From Chloroflexota bacterium (GTDB lineage: Bacteria > Chloroflexota > FW602-bin22 > JACPRP01), in the NCBI GenBank assembly GCA_016210495.1, contig JACQUC010000159.1, forward strand, positions 1-21,949: a stretch of DNA of 21,949 bases, in the 5' to 3' direction. The notes beneath the pieces are model-generated. The model worked only from the letters and a program-made list of their open reading frames with translations. It ran no database searches and had not been told where the DNA came from. Below are positions 16,552 through 21,949 of the stretch, piece after piece. How positions within the stretch are numbered: the first letter of the stretch is position 1; each line of letters opens with the position of its first letter. The translations under genes were made by a program, and so were the position numbers.

Positions 16552-16659
16552 CTAGTACCGTTGCATGCCGTAGTCGCGTACGTGCGCGGCATCGTGTCCA
16601 GCTTCTCGGAGCCCCTCGGCGACCGCTGGCGACAGCGCGTTGTCTACCAGGAACCTCAC
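16552..16659 (-). pseudogene. DUF5615 PIN-like toxin, N-terminal stub
   Basis: A GTG at 16659 overlaps the stop of DUF433 copy 2 (GTGA) and opens a 35-residue frame. It reads [20 protein letters not shown], then [15 protein letters not shown] and stop. This is the start of a DUF5615 nuclease: first Asp, then the HVRD strand. About two thirds of the protein is missing. The sequence passes directly into the UPF0175 N-terminus, so a deletion has probably joined the two. Confidence 0.7.
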
Positions 16660-16886
16660 GGAATTGTGACGAGGGGCAGCTCGCGTTCGCGCACGGCCTC
16701 GGCGGCGTAGCGAAGAGATTCGCGAATATCGTCGCGTTGCAGATCAGGAAAGGCAGCCAGGATGTCGTCCTCGGTCATGCCATCGGCGACCATGCCTACG
16801 ACGGTCGAGACGGGAATACGTAAGCCCCGAATGCAAGGGACGCCATCCATCTGCCTAGGGTTGATAGTGATGCGTGAGAATCTCAT
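16656..16886 (-). CDS. DUF433 protein, copy 2 (antitoxin-like)
   Basis: This is an intact 76-residue DUF433 protein: [20 protein letters not shown], then [20 protein letters not shown], then [22 protein letters not shown]. The ATG at 16886 follows GAGGTGA. Its stop overlaps the start of the DUF5615 stub by four bases, the classic arrangement of a DUF433-DUF5615 toxin-antitoxin operon. With the toxin truncated it is an orphan antitoxin, which could still bind DNA or protect against related toxins. Confidence 0.88.
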   Translation of the reverse strand: MRFSRITINPRQMDGVPCIRGLRIPVSTVVGMVADGMTEDDILAAFPDLQRDDIRESLRYAAEAVRERELPLVTIP

Positions 16887-16927
16887 CCGGTCACCTCGTT
16901 ATGTTATCGCGCCGAGAGCCTCGCAAA

Positions 16928-17134
16928 CTATGCACGGCAGACCTGGATCGACACAAGAGTCAGTTGAGCAGTAAGGTGCCCTGCGTACAGTGTACCATTC
17001 CTGATGCCCTCATAACAAGCGACGCGATGGGGCCCACTAAGCACAGATGCTTTCTGTTCTGTGCCCCGTTCTTCCACTAGCTGGAGCTTTTCCGACGGGC
17101 TCAAGTCAAGGATCGATGTAGTCGCTAGGTTCAT
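16928..17134 (-). pseudogene. Addiction-module antitoxin remnant
   Basis: A good ribosome site (GGAGGG, then ATG at 17134) starts MNLATTSILDLSPSEKLQLVEE, whose first 20 or so residues match the opening of small addiction-module antitoxins (ILxLSPxEKLQLVE). After LVEE the sequence no longer matches the family (expected LWDSI-like) and looks like frameshifted or unrelated translation to residue 68. It is probably a frameshifted or truncated antitoxin gene with no toxin next to it. Confidence 0.5.
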
Positions 17135-17158
17135 CTGAAACCCTCCTGCGATAGCTTT

Positions 17159-17377
17159 CTAGCTCAACGTACCATCTAGCGGCACAACATCGTTTCCTAT
17201 CGACTGACCCGAAGGCAAAGCCGCGTTTACGGCACGAATTCGCCGCGGTTGGCGTATCTGTAGAGTCGCCATCATATGTTCGGACAAATTATAGCCCCCA
17301 AACGCGGAGAGGACAAGCCTTACGAGGTTAAGTGCGGCGTTCTACCAGGAACCTCACGGGGTGGTTGTGCTGTTGCC
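17159..17377 (-). other. Gene debris between RelE-like gene and antitoxin remnant
   Basis: A 38-codon frame from an ATG at 17275 (MMATLQIRQP...) resembles the first strand of ribbon-helix-helix antitoxins, but nothing more supports it. At 17341-17359 there is a 19-base exact match to the DUF5615 start region (16643-16661). On the minus strand this reads VRFLVE before a stop after three more codons, a second DUF5615 remnant. Confidence 0.4.
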
Positions 17378-17686
17378 CTACGGCTTCCGGAACACGTCGT
17401 GGCCACCGACACGGCGCCAGCGGATTACTGGTTCGCCGTGCTCATCCGACACGATCTCAAAGGTTGCCCGCCCGTCAGGTCCGGGGAACGACCAGGTCAT
17501 TTCGTAAATGCCAGGGTGATCAGTGAGAAGACGGATCCGCTGCGAGGAGGGCCAGCCGGGGATACGACCAGGATCCCGCTTGCAAGCACTGATCATCTTG
17601 CGGACTGCCTCCACGAAGAGGCGCTGCTCTGAGTCGTGGAGTCGCTTGAAGTCGGCGTCGAACTCCGGCGCAGTATCGTACTTCAC
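17378..17686 (-). CDS. RelE/ParE-type toxin
   Basis: This 102-residue basic protein is of the RelE/ParE fold. It begins MKYDTAPEFDADFKRLHDSE, with the early strand and helix pair of the family. It has a positively charged middle (SSQRIRLLTDHPGIYEMTW) and a late beta hairpin ending WRRVGGHDVFRKP. Such toxins cut mRNA at the ribosome or target gyrase. Catalytic residues cannot be assigned with certainty. It starts directly after the stop of the AbrB/MazE-type gene, so both form one toxin-antitoxin unit. It looks intact. Confidence 0.7.
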   Translation of the reverse strand: MKYDTAPEFDADFKRLHDSEQRLFVEAVRKMISACKRDPGRIPGWPSSQRIRLLTDHPGIYEMTWSFPGPDGRATFEIVSDEHGEPVIRWRRVGGHDVFRKP

Positions 17687-17986
17687 TTAGCTCTTGCGAT
17701 CATCCGTCGATTCGGCAGCCAACCTGTCCAGATGGGCCAGTAGGTCTTCACCCGACTCGTGCCGCTGGAAGTGGCCTCGATCGTAGGAGTCCTGCACGTC
17801 GCGCTCCATCTTCTGCCAGCGGTCGCTCCAAAACCAGGCTTTGGAGGCATCCACCGTGACCTGGGGATGCAGTTCTATTACCCCATCCTCTCGACGCAGA
17901 ACGTCGAAAAACACCTCGCCTTGTTGTTTCGGGCGTACGTCTTTGGGTAGCGTTATCGTCCCACGGTCGGTCATTTTAACAACCAC
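17687..17986 (-). CDS. AbrB/MazE-type antitoxin
   Basis: This 99-residue protein has an N-terminal swapped-hairpin DNA-binding domain (VVKMTDRGTITLPKDVR, then GEVFFDVLRREDGVIELHP). An acidic C-terminal arm (SGEDLLAHLDRLAAESTDD) probably neutralises the toxin. The frame runs up to an ATG at 18019, but that overlaps the promoter -10 box. A GTG at 17986 with GGGAGG six bases upstream is the better start. It precedes the RelE-like toxin gene without a gap, the normal antitoxin-first order. Confidence 0.75.
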   Translation of the reverse strand: MVVKMTDRGTITLPKDVRPKQQGEVFFDVLRREDGVIELHPQVTVDASKAWFWSDRWQKMERDVQDSYDRGHFQRHESGEDLLAHLDRLAAESTDDRKS

Positions 17987-18014
17987 GCCTTGCCTCCCTA
18001 CTATCGTCAGACGG

Positions 18015-18044
18015 ATCATAGCATTTCCGACATCAAGTGCACAA
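18015..18044 (-). promoter_or_regulatory. Promoter of the AbrB-RelE type unit
   Basis: On the minus strand TTGTGC (18044-18039), 18 bases, then TATGAT (18020-18015) preceded by an extended TGC. Its place excludes the ATG at 18019 as translation start. Confidence 0.5.
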
Positions 18045-18082
18045 CTTTTCCGTTGGACAGAATTTCCGTTCCATCCGCAGTC

Positions 18083-18217
18083 TCATAAGGAGGCCAGGGG
18101 TAGCTCCATCCCTTCGACCCGCCAGGCAGTGTAGGCCAAGGCCTCACGAATGTCCTCTTCTTCGGCGTAGGGACAGGCTTTGAGAATGTCTGCGAACGCG
18201 TATCCTGCGGCGACCAC
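18083..18217 (-). pseudogene. DUF433 copy 3, N-terminally truncated
   Basis: In the minus frame ending at 18083 the sequence reads VVAAGYAFADILKACPYAEE, then EDIREALAYTAWRVEGMELPL and stop. This aligns closely with the second half of DUF433 copy 1 (VAAGYSFADILKAYPYLEED). The first half with the P-C-IRG motif is missing; upstream sequence soon meets a stop at the 18251-18274 palindrome. A GTG at 18217 could start translation but lacks the conserved N-terminal strand. Confidence 0.75.
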
Positions 18218-18250
18218 GCTGTGCGCATCTTCTGCACCTGCGGGAAACCT

Positions 18251-18274
18251 TGTGTGCTATAATCTTAGCACACA
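18251..18274 (+). promoter_or_regulatory. Palindromic operator over an extended -10 promoter
   Basis: TGTGTGCTA (18251-18259) and its exact complement TAGCACACA (18266-18274) flank six bases. A perfect TATAAT (18258-18263) preceded by TGC lies within it. A dimeric repressor bound here would block transcription towards the HEPN-MNT genes. No good -35 box is seen. The regulator is unknown and could be one of the local antitoxins. Confidence 0.6.
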
Positions 18275-18461
18275 TATTCAATGTGCTCGAAGAGGGAGCA
18301 ATTGTCTATGACGACAGATTGTTCCTGGTGCGCTCGCAGACAGCATGGTCGGCTGGGCAGCTAGAGGGCGACCACGTCCTTCTAGGGAAGGACCCCTACG
18401 ACACGTCGCAGAGACTGTTGCCTGAACCCGCACCAGGCATCCGTGAGAAGGGTATTGCAGC
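18275..18461 (+). pseudogene. Disrupted coding remnant containing a palindromic repeat
   Basis: The plus frame reads FNVLEEGAIVYDDRLFLVRS, reminiscent of the C-terminus of a nucleotidyltransferase (EEGxxxYDD). It has no clear start and then runs into a repeat core at 18376-18400 (GTCCTTCTAGGGAAGGACCCCTAC), related to R1 and R2. The family match is weak. It may be the leftover of an earlier MNT gene interrupted by the repeat. Confidence 0.35.
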
Positions 18462-18851
18462 ATGCCGAATCGTGCGCGTGATTGGCTGAATCAAGCGGAG
18501 CGGGATTTGGAACAGGCGGAAGACTCGCAGCGTGCCGGCCGCCACGAATGGGCTTGTTTCGCCGCCCAACAGGCGGCGGAGAAGGCGGTCAAGGCGTTAC
18601 ATCTTCGCCACGGGCAGGAGGCGTGGGGACACGTCATAGCCAGGCTACTGCGTGAGTTGACAACGCTAGCGTCCGTGCCAGAAGACCTGGTGGAACAGGC
18701 CCGCGTGCTCGATAACTTCTACATTCCTGCGCGCTACCCGAACGGTCACCCCGAAGGGGCTCCTTTTGAGCACTACGGCCCGTTGCAGAGTGGAGAGGCA
18801 ATACGTTATGCCCGTGCGATCCTTGAATTCGTCCGTTCTCAGATGGCCTGA
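18462..18851 (+). CDS. HEPN-domain protein (HEPN/MNT toxin component)
   Basis: This 129-residue helical protein opens RARDWLNQAERDLEQAEDS and has the HEPN signature HEWACFAAQQAAEKAVKALH (28-47). Later RYPNGHPEGAPFEHYG carries an R91-x4-H96 motif, the likely RNase active pair of HEPN toxins. The family works as a toxin whose partner nucleotidyltransferase modifies it. The ATG at 18462 starts 188 bases after the palindromic operator. Its end overlaps the MNT gene by 44 bases. It appears intact. Confidence 0.88.
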   Translation: MPNRARDWLNQAERDLEQAEDSQRAGRHEWACFAAQQAAEKAVKALHLRHGQEAWGHVIARLLRELTTLASVPEDLVEQARVLDNFYIPARYPNGHPEGAPFEHYGPLQSGEAIRYARAILEFVRSQMA

Positions 18852-19182
18852 TGCACAAATCGTCGACCAGGCGGTGCATGGCTGGTCGGAGCGTATGGCG
18901 AAGCAGCATCCAGACGTACTGCTGATCGGCTACTTCGGGTCGTACGCCCGCGGCGACTGGGGCGTCGGCAGCGACGTGGATATCGTGATTGTCGTGGCGG
19001 ATTCGCCGCTGCCTTTCGAGCGACGCGCGACGCAGTGGGACGCGACAGAGCTGCCGGTGCCTGCCGATGTGCTCGTCTACACGCTTGCCGAGTGGCAAGC
19101 GATGGACCGGCAAGGGAGGTTCCTCCGCACTTTGGGGAAAGAGGCGGTCTGGACCTATCGCCAGGAGGGAATGCTTCCATAG
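18808..19182 (+). CDS. MNT-type nucleotidyltransferase (HEPN/MNT antitoxin component)
   Basis: This 124-residue minimal nucleotidyltransferase has the motif GSYARGDWGVGSDVDIVIVV: G44-S45, then D56 and D58 for metal binding. A third acidic residue is at D87 in ADVLVY. In known HEPN-MNT pairs such an enzyme adenylylates the HEPN partner and silences it. The ATG at 18808 lies inside the HEPN gene. An in-frame ATG at 18766 would add 14 residues of out-of-frame HEPN sequence and is less likely. The overlap suggests coupled translation. Confidence 0.88.
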   Translation: MPVRSLNSSVLRWPDAQIVDQAVHGWSERMAKQHPDVLLIGYFGSYARGDWGVGSDVDIVIVVADSPLPFERRATQWDATELPVPADVLVYTLAEWQAMDRQGRFLRTLGKEAVWTYRQEGMLP

Positions 19183-19199
19183 TCCTTGCCCATCCCCTC

Positions 19200-19250
19200 C
19201 CGCAGAGGCAGTTGGGATTGGACGATTGCCCCTACACCTCCCAACCCCAC
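19200..19250. repeat. Repeat-like stretch with GCCCCTAC end
   Basis: In the 194-base gap between the MNT gene and bioA there is GGGATTGGACGATTGCCCCTACACC, read as two overlapping halves. It resembles the ends of the other CCCCTAC repeats, but the palindrome is weak. Confidence 0.35.
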
Positions 19251-19322
19251 CGGCTCACCTGTCGGTTGCGCACGGAGTCTAGCCGGAACTTCGCGCCACA
19301 ACTATGGCTGCGTGTCGCGGCA

Positions 19323-19331
19323 TGGTACAAT
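19323..19331 (+). promoter_or_regulatory. Possible extended -10 promoter of bioA
   Basis: TGGTACAAT, an extended -10 box, lies 46 bases before the bioA ATG. No convincing -35 box is at the right distance. It would allow bioA to be transcribed apart from the toxin-antitoxin genes upstream. Confidence 0.4.
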
Positions 19332-19376
19332 AGCCCACGTACTGCTACTACTGGCGCAGAGCATGGGGAAACGCGT

Positions 19377-20732
19377 ATGACAGAGGATCGAAAGGCGCAA
19401 CTGGAGCGCGACGACAAGGCTTACGTCTGGCATCCTTTCACGCAGATGAAGGACTGGGTGGAGAACGACCAGATTATCATCGAAGAAGGACAGGGCAACT
19501 ACCTGAAGGATATCTATGGCCGGGAGTATCTGGACGGGGCGTCTTCGCTGTGGGTGACGGTGCACGGCCACAGGCGGCGCGAGATCGACGAGGCGATTGT
19601 GCGCCAGTTGAAGAAGATCTCGCATTCCACGTTGCTGGGGCTGTCCAACGTCCCGGCCATCGAGCTGGCCAGGGAACTGGTGCAGATCACACCGGCGGGC
19701 CTGAACAAGGTATTCTACTCGGATAGCGGCTCGACGGCGGTCGAGATCGCGCTGAAGATCGCCTTTCAGTTCTGGCAGCAGTCGGGCCGACCGGCGAAGA
19801 CCGGGTTCGTCTCGTTCAAGAACGCCTACCACGGAGATACTATCGGCTCGGTGAGCGTCGGCGGCATCGACCTGTTTCACTCGGTTTACAGGCCACTCCT
19901 GTTTTCGCCCTTGCATAGCGAGTCGGCTTATTGCTATCGGTGCGGCCTCGGCCTGGCCTATCCCGAGTGCCATCTAGCGTGCCTAAACCAACTGGAGCGC
20001 TTGATGGCGGAGCACCACGCGGAACTGGCGGCGCTGATCGTGGAGCCGATGGTTCAGGGCGCGGCGGGCATGCTCGTCTCACCACCCGGCTACCTGCGCC
20101 GCATCCGGGACCTGTGCACGCAGCACGAGGTACTGATGATCGCGGACGAGGTGGCGGTGGGGTTCGGCCGCACGGGCAAGATGTTCGCGTGCGAGCACGA
20201 GGACGTCAGACCGGATTTGATGGCGGTAGCCAAGGGGATCACCGGCGGCTACCTGCCGCTGGCAGCGACCCTTGCCACGGACCGGGTCTACGAGGCATTT
20301 CTTGGCGAGTATGAGGAGTACAAAACGTTTTTCCACGGCCACACCTATACCGGCAATCCGGTGGCGTGCGCGGCCGCGATCGCCAATCTCGAAGTGTTCC
20401 GAACGGACAGGGTGCTGGAGAACTTGCAAACTAAGATCGCGCGCCTGGCCGAGGCGCTGCGCAGATTTCAAGACCTGCTGCACGTGGGTGACGTGCGGCA
20501 GTGTGGGTTTATGGTCGGCATCGAGCTGGTGGCGTCCAGGGACACGAAGGAGCCCTATCCAGTCCAGGAAAGGATAGGGCACAGAGTAATTCTCGAAGCC
20601 CGCAAGATGGGGTTGATCATCAGGCCCCTTGGCGACGTCGTCGTGCTTATGCCACCGCTGTCGACCACCATCGACGAGATGGAGCGAATGGTAGATATTA
20701 GTTACAGGGCGACGGAGATCGTCACTGGATAG
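19377..20732 (+). CDS. bioA: Adenosylmethionine-8-amino-7-oxononanoate aminotransferase
   Basis: This 451-residue class III PLP aminotransferase makes 7,8-diaminopelargonate from the BioF product, using S-adenosylmethionine or another amino donor. Motifs are YVWHPFTQM near the N-terminus (BioA signature), DGASSLWVTVHGH, FYSDSGSTAVEIALK, ADEVAVGFGRTG (D257) and AVAKGITGGYLPL with PLP lysine K286. The frame is open upstream to 19035, but the ATG at 19377 gives the standard N-terminus. A four-cysteine insert (C186, C189, C198, C202) may bind a metal. It is separated from bioBFD by the toxin-antitoxin island. Confidence 0.95.
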   Translation: MTEDRKAQLERDDKAYVWHPFTQMKDWVENDQIIIEEGQGNYLKDIYGREYLDGASSLWVTVHGHRRREIDEAIVRQLKKISHSTLLGLSNVPAIELARELVQITPAGLNKVFYSDSGSTAVEIALKIAFQFWQQSGRPAKTGFVSFKNAYHGDTIGSVSVGGIDLFHSVYRPLLFSPLHSESAYCYRCGLGLAYPECHLACLNQLERLMAEHHAELAALIVEPMVQGAAGMLVSPPGYLRRIRDLCTQHEVLMIADEVAVGFGRTGKMFACEHEDVRPDLMAVAKGITGGYLPLAATLATDRVYEAFLGEYEEYKTFFHGHTYTGNPVACAAAIANLEVFRTDRVLENLQTKIARLAEALRRFQDLLHVGDVRQCGFMVGIELVASRDTKEPYPVQERIGHRVILEARKMGLIIRPLGDVVVLMPPLSTTIDEMERMVDISYRATEIVTG

Positions 20733-20782
20733 TTCTTGGTGCTAAATGGCGGTCGTGCCGCGCCCTGCCCCGGGGCAACCAC

Positions 20783-20822
20783 GTCCTTCTGCGGAAGGAC
20801 CCCTACAGACTGCAATTCTGCA
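20783..20822. repeat. Interspersed palindromic repeat, copy R2
   Basis: It is nearly identical to R1 (2429-2480) over 40 bases: hairpin GTCCTTCTGCGGAAGGAC, CCCTAC, GACTGCAATTCTGCA. It lies in the convergent gap between bioA and the zinc-ribbon gene. Confidence 0.75.
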
Positions 20823-20869
20823 GCGATAGGTTTTGGTGCGAAATGGCTGCGACGACGCGCCCCGCCCCC

Positions 20870-20922
20870 AGGGCGAGGAAACCTCGCCCCCACGCTGTTG
20901 CACTTCGCACTAGAAACTAGAT
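20870..20922. repeat. Related palindrome with AGAAACTAGA tail
   Basis: GGCGAGGAAACCTCGCC forms a 7-bp stem, followed by CCCAC and a tail TTGCACTTCGCACTAGAAACTAGA, matching the tail of R1. Together with R2 it fills the 202-base gap 20733-20934. Confidence 0.6.
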
Positions 20923-20934
20923 AGGCCGACAGCG

Positions 20935-21189
20935 TCAGGCGGTGCGGCGGGACCTCTTGCGCCGTGGCTTGACCTCCGGCTCCTCAGTCTTGGGCTTCCT
21001 CTTGCCAAAGTCGAGCAGAAGGCTGGTTTGCTCCTTGCCAATCATCTCTTCGAGTCGTTCGCGAGGCATGACGTACCCGCACTGGAGGCACTCCACGTCG
21101 CACCCAAAGATGTCGCACTCTCGAAACAGCGCCCCCCCGCACTTCGGGCAGCAGTTCAAGCACATCAGGTTCCGAATGCTATCGGTCAC
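20935..21189 (-). CDS. Small zinc-ribbon protein
   Basis: This 84-residue protein has C10, C13/C14 and C17, then C25, C30 and C34-LQ-C37. CPKCGG and CLQCGY are clear zinc knuckles. A basic C-terminal tail (KPRRKRSRRTA) suggests nucleic-acid binding. The GTG at 21189 has GGAGG ten bases upstream; an ATG at 21165 is an alternative start. It follows the DinB-like gene by 16 bases on the same strand. The function is unknown. Confidence 0.7.
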   Translation of the reverse strand: MTDSIRNLMCLNCCPKCGGALFRECDIFGCDVECLQCGYVMPRERLEEMIGKEQTSLLLDFGKRKPKTEEPEVKPRRKRSRRTA

Positions 21190-21205
21190 TACTCAAAGGC
21201 CTCCA

Positions 21206-21673
21206 TCATTGCCCGAGGGCGAGGCGGATATCCTCGGCGTGCTGGGCTTCGTGCTCGCCGATGTGCACGATGATCCAGTCGACCGTGGCCTCTCTGCCGC
21301 TGGCCATATGGCCCGCCACGTCGAGCTGATCGGGGGTCAACCCCTCCAGCAGAGCCAGGGTCTGCTGCCGGGCCGCCGCCGCCTCTTTCAGCAGCTCGAG
21401 CAGGGACTTGTCTTTGCGCTTCTGGATGGCCGCCGCGTTTCGCTCAGCAAGACTCGGGCCAGGGGCCGCCGTTGTCTCACCCCTCAGAATACGCTCAGCC
21501 GTGAGCCTCAGCCCCGCCTCCGAGGCGACCGCGTGGGCGAGGGTGTCCTTTACCGTCCATCCTTCGTTCCGGGTGGGCCTGGCCAGGTCTGCCTCGCTGA
21601 GCTCTCCTGCCAATTCAACCAGGCTTTCGCGCGCGCTCGTTATCTCGCTCAAGATAGCTTGTTTCCGGTCCAT
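21206..21673 (-). CDS. DinB-fold / maleylpyruvate isomerase-like protein
   Basis: This is a 155-residue four-helix-bundle protein of the DinB/YfiT superfamily. LAHAV (H47) and HIGEHEAQH (H137, H141, H145) provide the histidines of the usual three-histidine metal site. GWTVKDTLAHAV is the typical family phrase. Many members are thiol-dependent transferases or isomerases, others have no known activity. The ATG at 21673 has AAAGGAGG upstream. It forms a two-gene unit with the zinc-ribbon gene. Confidence 0.85.
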   Translation of the reverse strand: MDRKQAILSEITSARESLVELAGELSEADLARPTRNEGWTVKDTLAHAVASEAGLRLTAERILRGETTAAPGPSLAERNAAAIQKRKDKSLLELLKEAAAARQQTLALLEGLTPDQLDVAGHMASGREATVDWIIVHIGEHEAQHAEDIRLALGQ

Positions 21674-21715
21674 CGATAACCTCCTTTTGGTCGCGTAATA
21701 CGACGTTGCCCTGCG

Positions 21716-21815
21716 GGGCTGCTACGTCCTACCTCCCCCCGCCCCAGGGCGGACAGCGGACGTCTCCCGATGGAATCGGGATCCCGTGTCGGGACGCCCC
21801 TACGTTTCTGCAATC
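21716..21815. repeat. CCCCTAC-family repeat region
   Basis: In the gap between the SDR stop and the DinB start, CCCGATGGAATCGGGATCCCG and CGGGACGCCCCTAC form overlapping palindromic segments related to the other interspersed repeats. No gene is seen here. Confidence 0.5.
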
Positions 21816-21827
21816 AGTACCGCCCGA

Positions 21828-21949
21828 TCACATGACGAGGCCGCCGTCCACGCAGAGCACCTGTCCCGTGATGTAGTCGCTCTCGCCGCTGGCCAAGAAA
21901 ACGAAGGTCGGCGCGATCTCTTCGGGCTCGGCCCAGCGATGCATAGGGA
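21828..21949 (-). CDS. SDR oxidoreductase, FabG-like (C-terminal end only)
   Basis: The last 39 residues are visible: MHRWAEPEEIAPTFVFLASG, then ESDYITGQVLCVDGGLVM and stop. This is the standard C-terminus of classical short-chain dehydrogenases (A-EPEEIA, FLAS-ES-YITGQ, VDGG). The catalytic part lies outside the window, so cofactor and substrate cannot be judged. Confidence 0.88.
   Translation of the reverse strand, partial: PMHRWAEPEEIAPTFVFLASGESDYITGQVLCVDGGLVM

Noticed and set aside
19035..19376. Upstream extension of bioA by 114 residues
   Set aside because: The first part overlaps the MNT gene in another frame and is low-quality. The BioA N-terminus starts at 19377.

Overview
The window is a GC-rich bacterial chromosome segment. 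It probably comes from a Chloroflexota-type anaerobe or facultative anaerobe. That guess is tentative and rests on the gene mix (sodium-pump decarboxylase subunits, biotin genes, DUF433/DUF5615 modules) and on many small palindromic repeats ending in CCCCTAC. No rRNA, tRNA, CRISPR array or intact insertion sequence was recognised.

Layout. 1-1340 (minus) is the 5' part of a secreted kelch-repeat protein, and 1446-2333 an NDUFA9-like SDR. 2481-3808 (minus) is a run of three genes: a Cys-bearing unknown protein, a macro-domain protein and a YfhL-type 2[4Fe-4S] ferredoxin. 3868-8256 holds two separate minus-strand pairs of sodium-pumping decarboxylase membrane subunits. Each pair is a small OadG/delta-like protein followed by an OadB/GcdB/MmdB-like beta subunit. 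A plus-strand Na+/Ca2+-type antiporter lies between the pairs. 8753-12020 (plus) encodes an acyl-CoA dehydrogenase, the carboxyltransferase subunit and a mini biotin carrier. 12031-15080 (plus) is bioB-bioF-bioD.

From about 15.1 to 19.2 kb the window changes character. It becomes an accessory island of toxin-antitoxin genes and fragments: DUF4177-like, three DUF433 copies (one clearly truncated), a DUF5615 stub, a UPF0175 gene with a damaged start, an AbrB/RelE-type pair and a HEPN/MNT pair. Degenerate direct repeats and a perfect 15-bp inverted repeat lie at its left edge. bioA (19377-20732) follows, so the island separates bioA from bioBFD. The right end carries a zinc-ribbon protein, a DinB-fold protein and the C-terminus of an SDR.

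How the genes fit together (inference). The carboxyltransferase, biotin carrier, beta and OadG-like subunits are the four parts of a Na+-translocating acyl-CoA decarboxylase. The antiporter could use the Na+ gradient, the acyl-CoA dehydrogenase could act on an adjacent acyl-CoA, and the biotin genes could supply the cofactor. Two different beta/small-subunit pairs serving one alpha and one biotin carrier is the most unusual feature. Beta 1 has lost residues that are conserved in beta 2 and important in characterised pumps. Good sigma70-type promoters were found in front of most transcription units.
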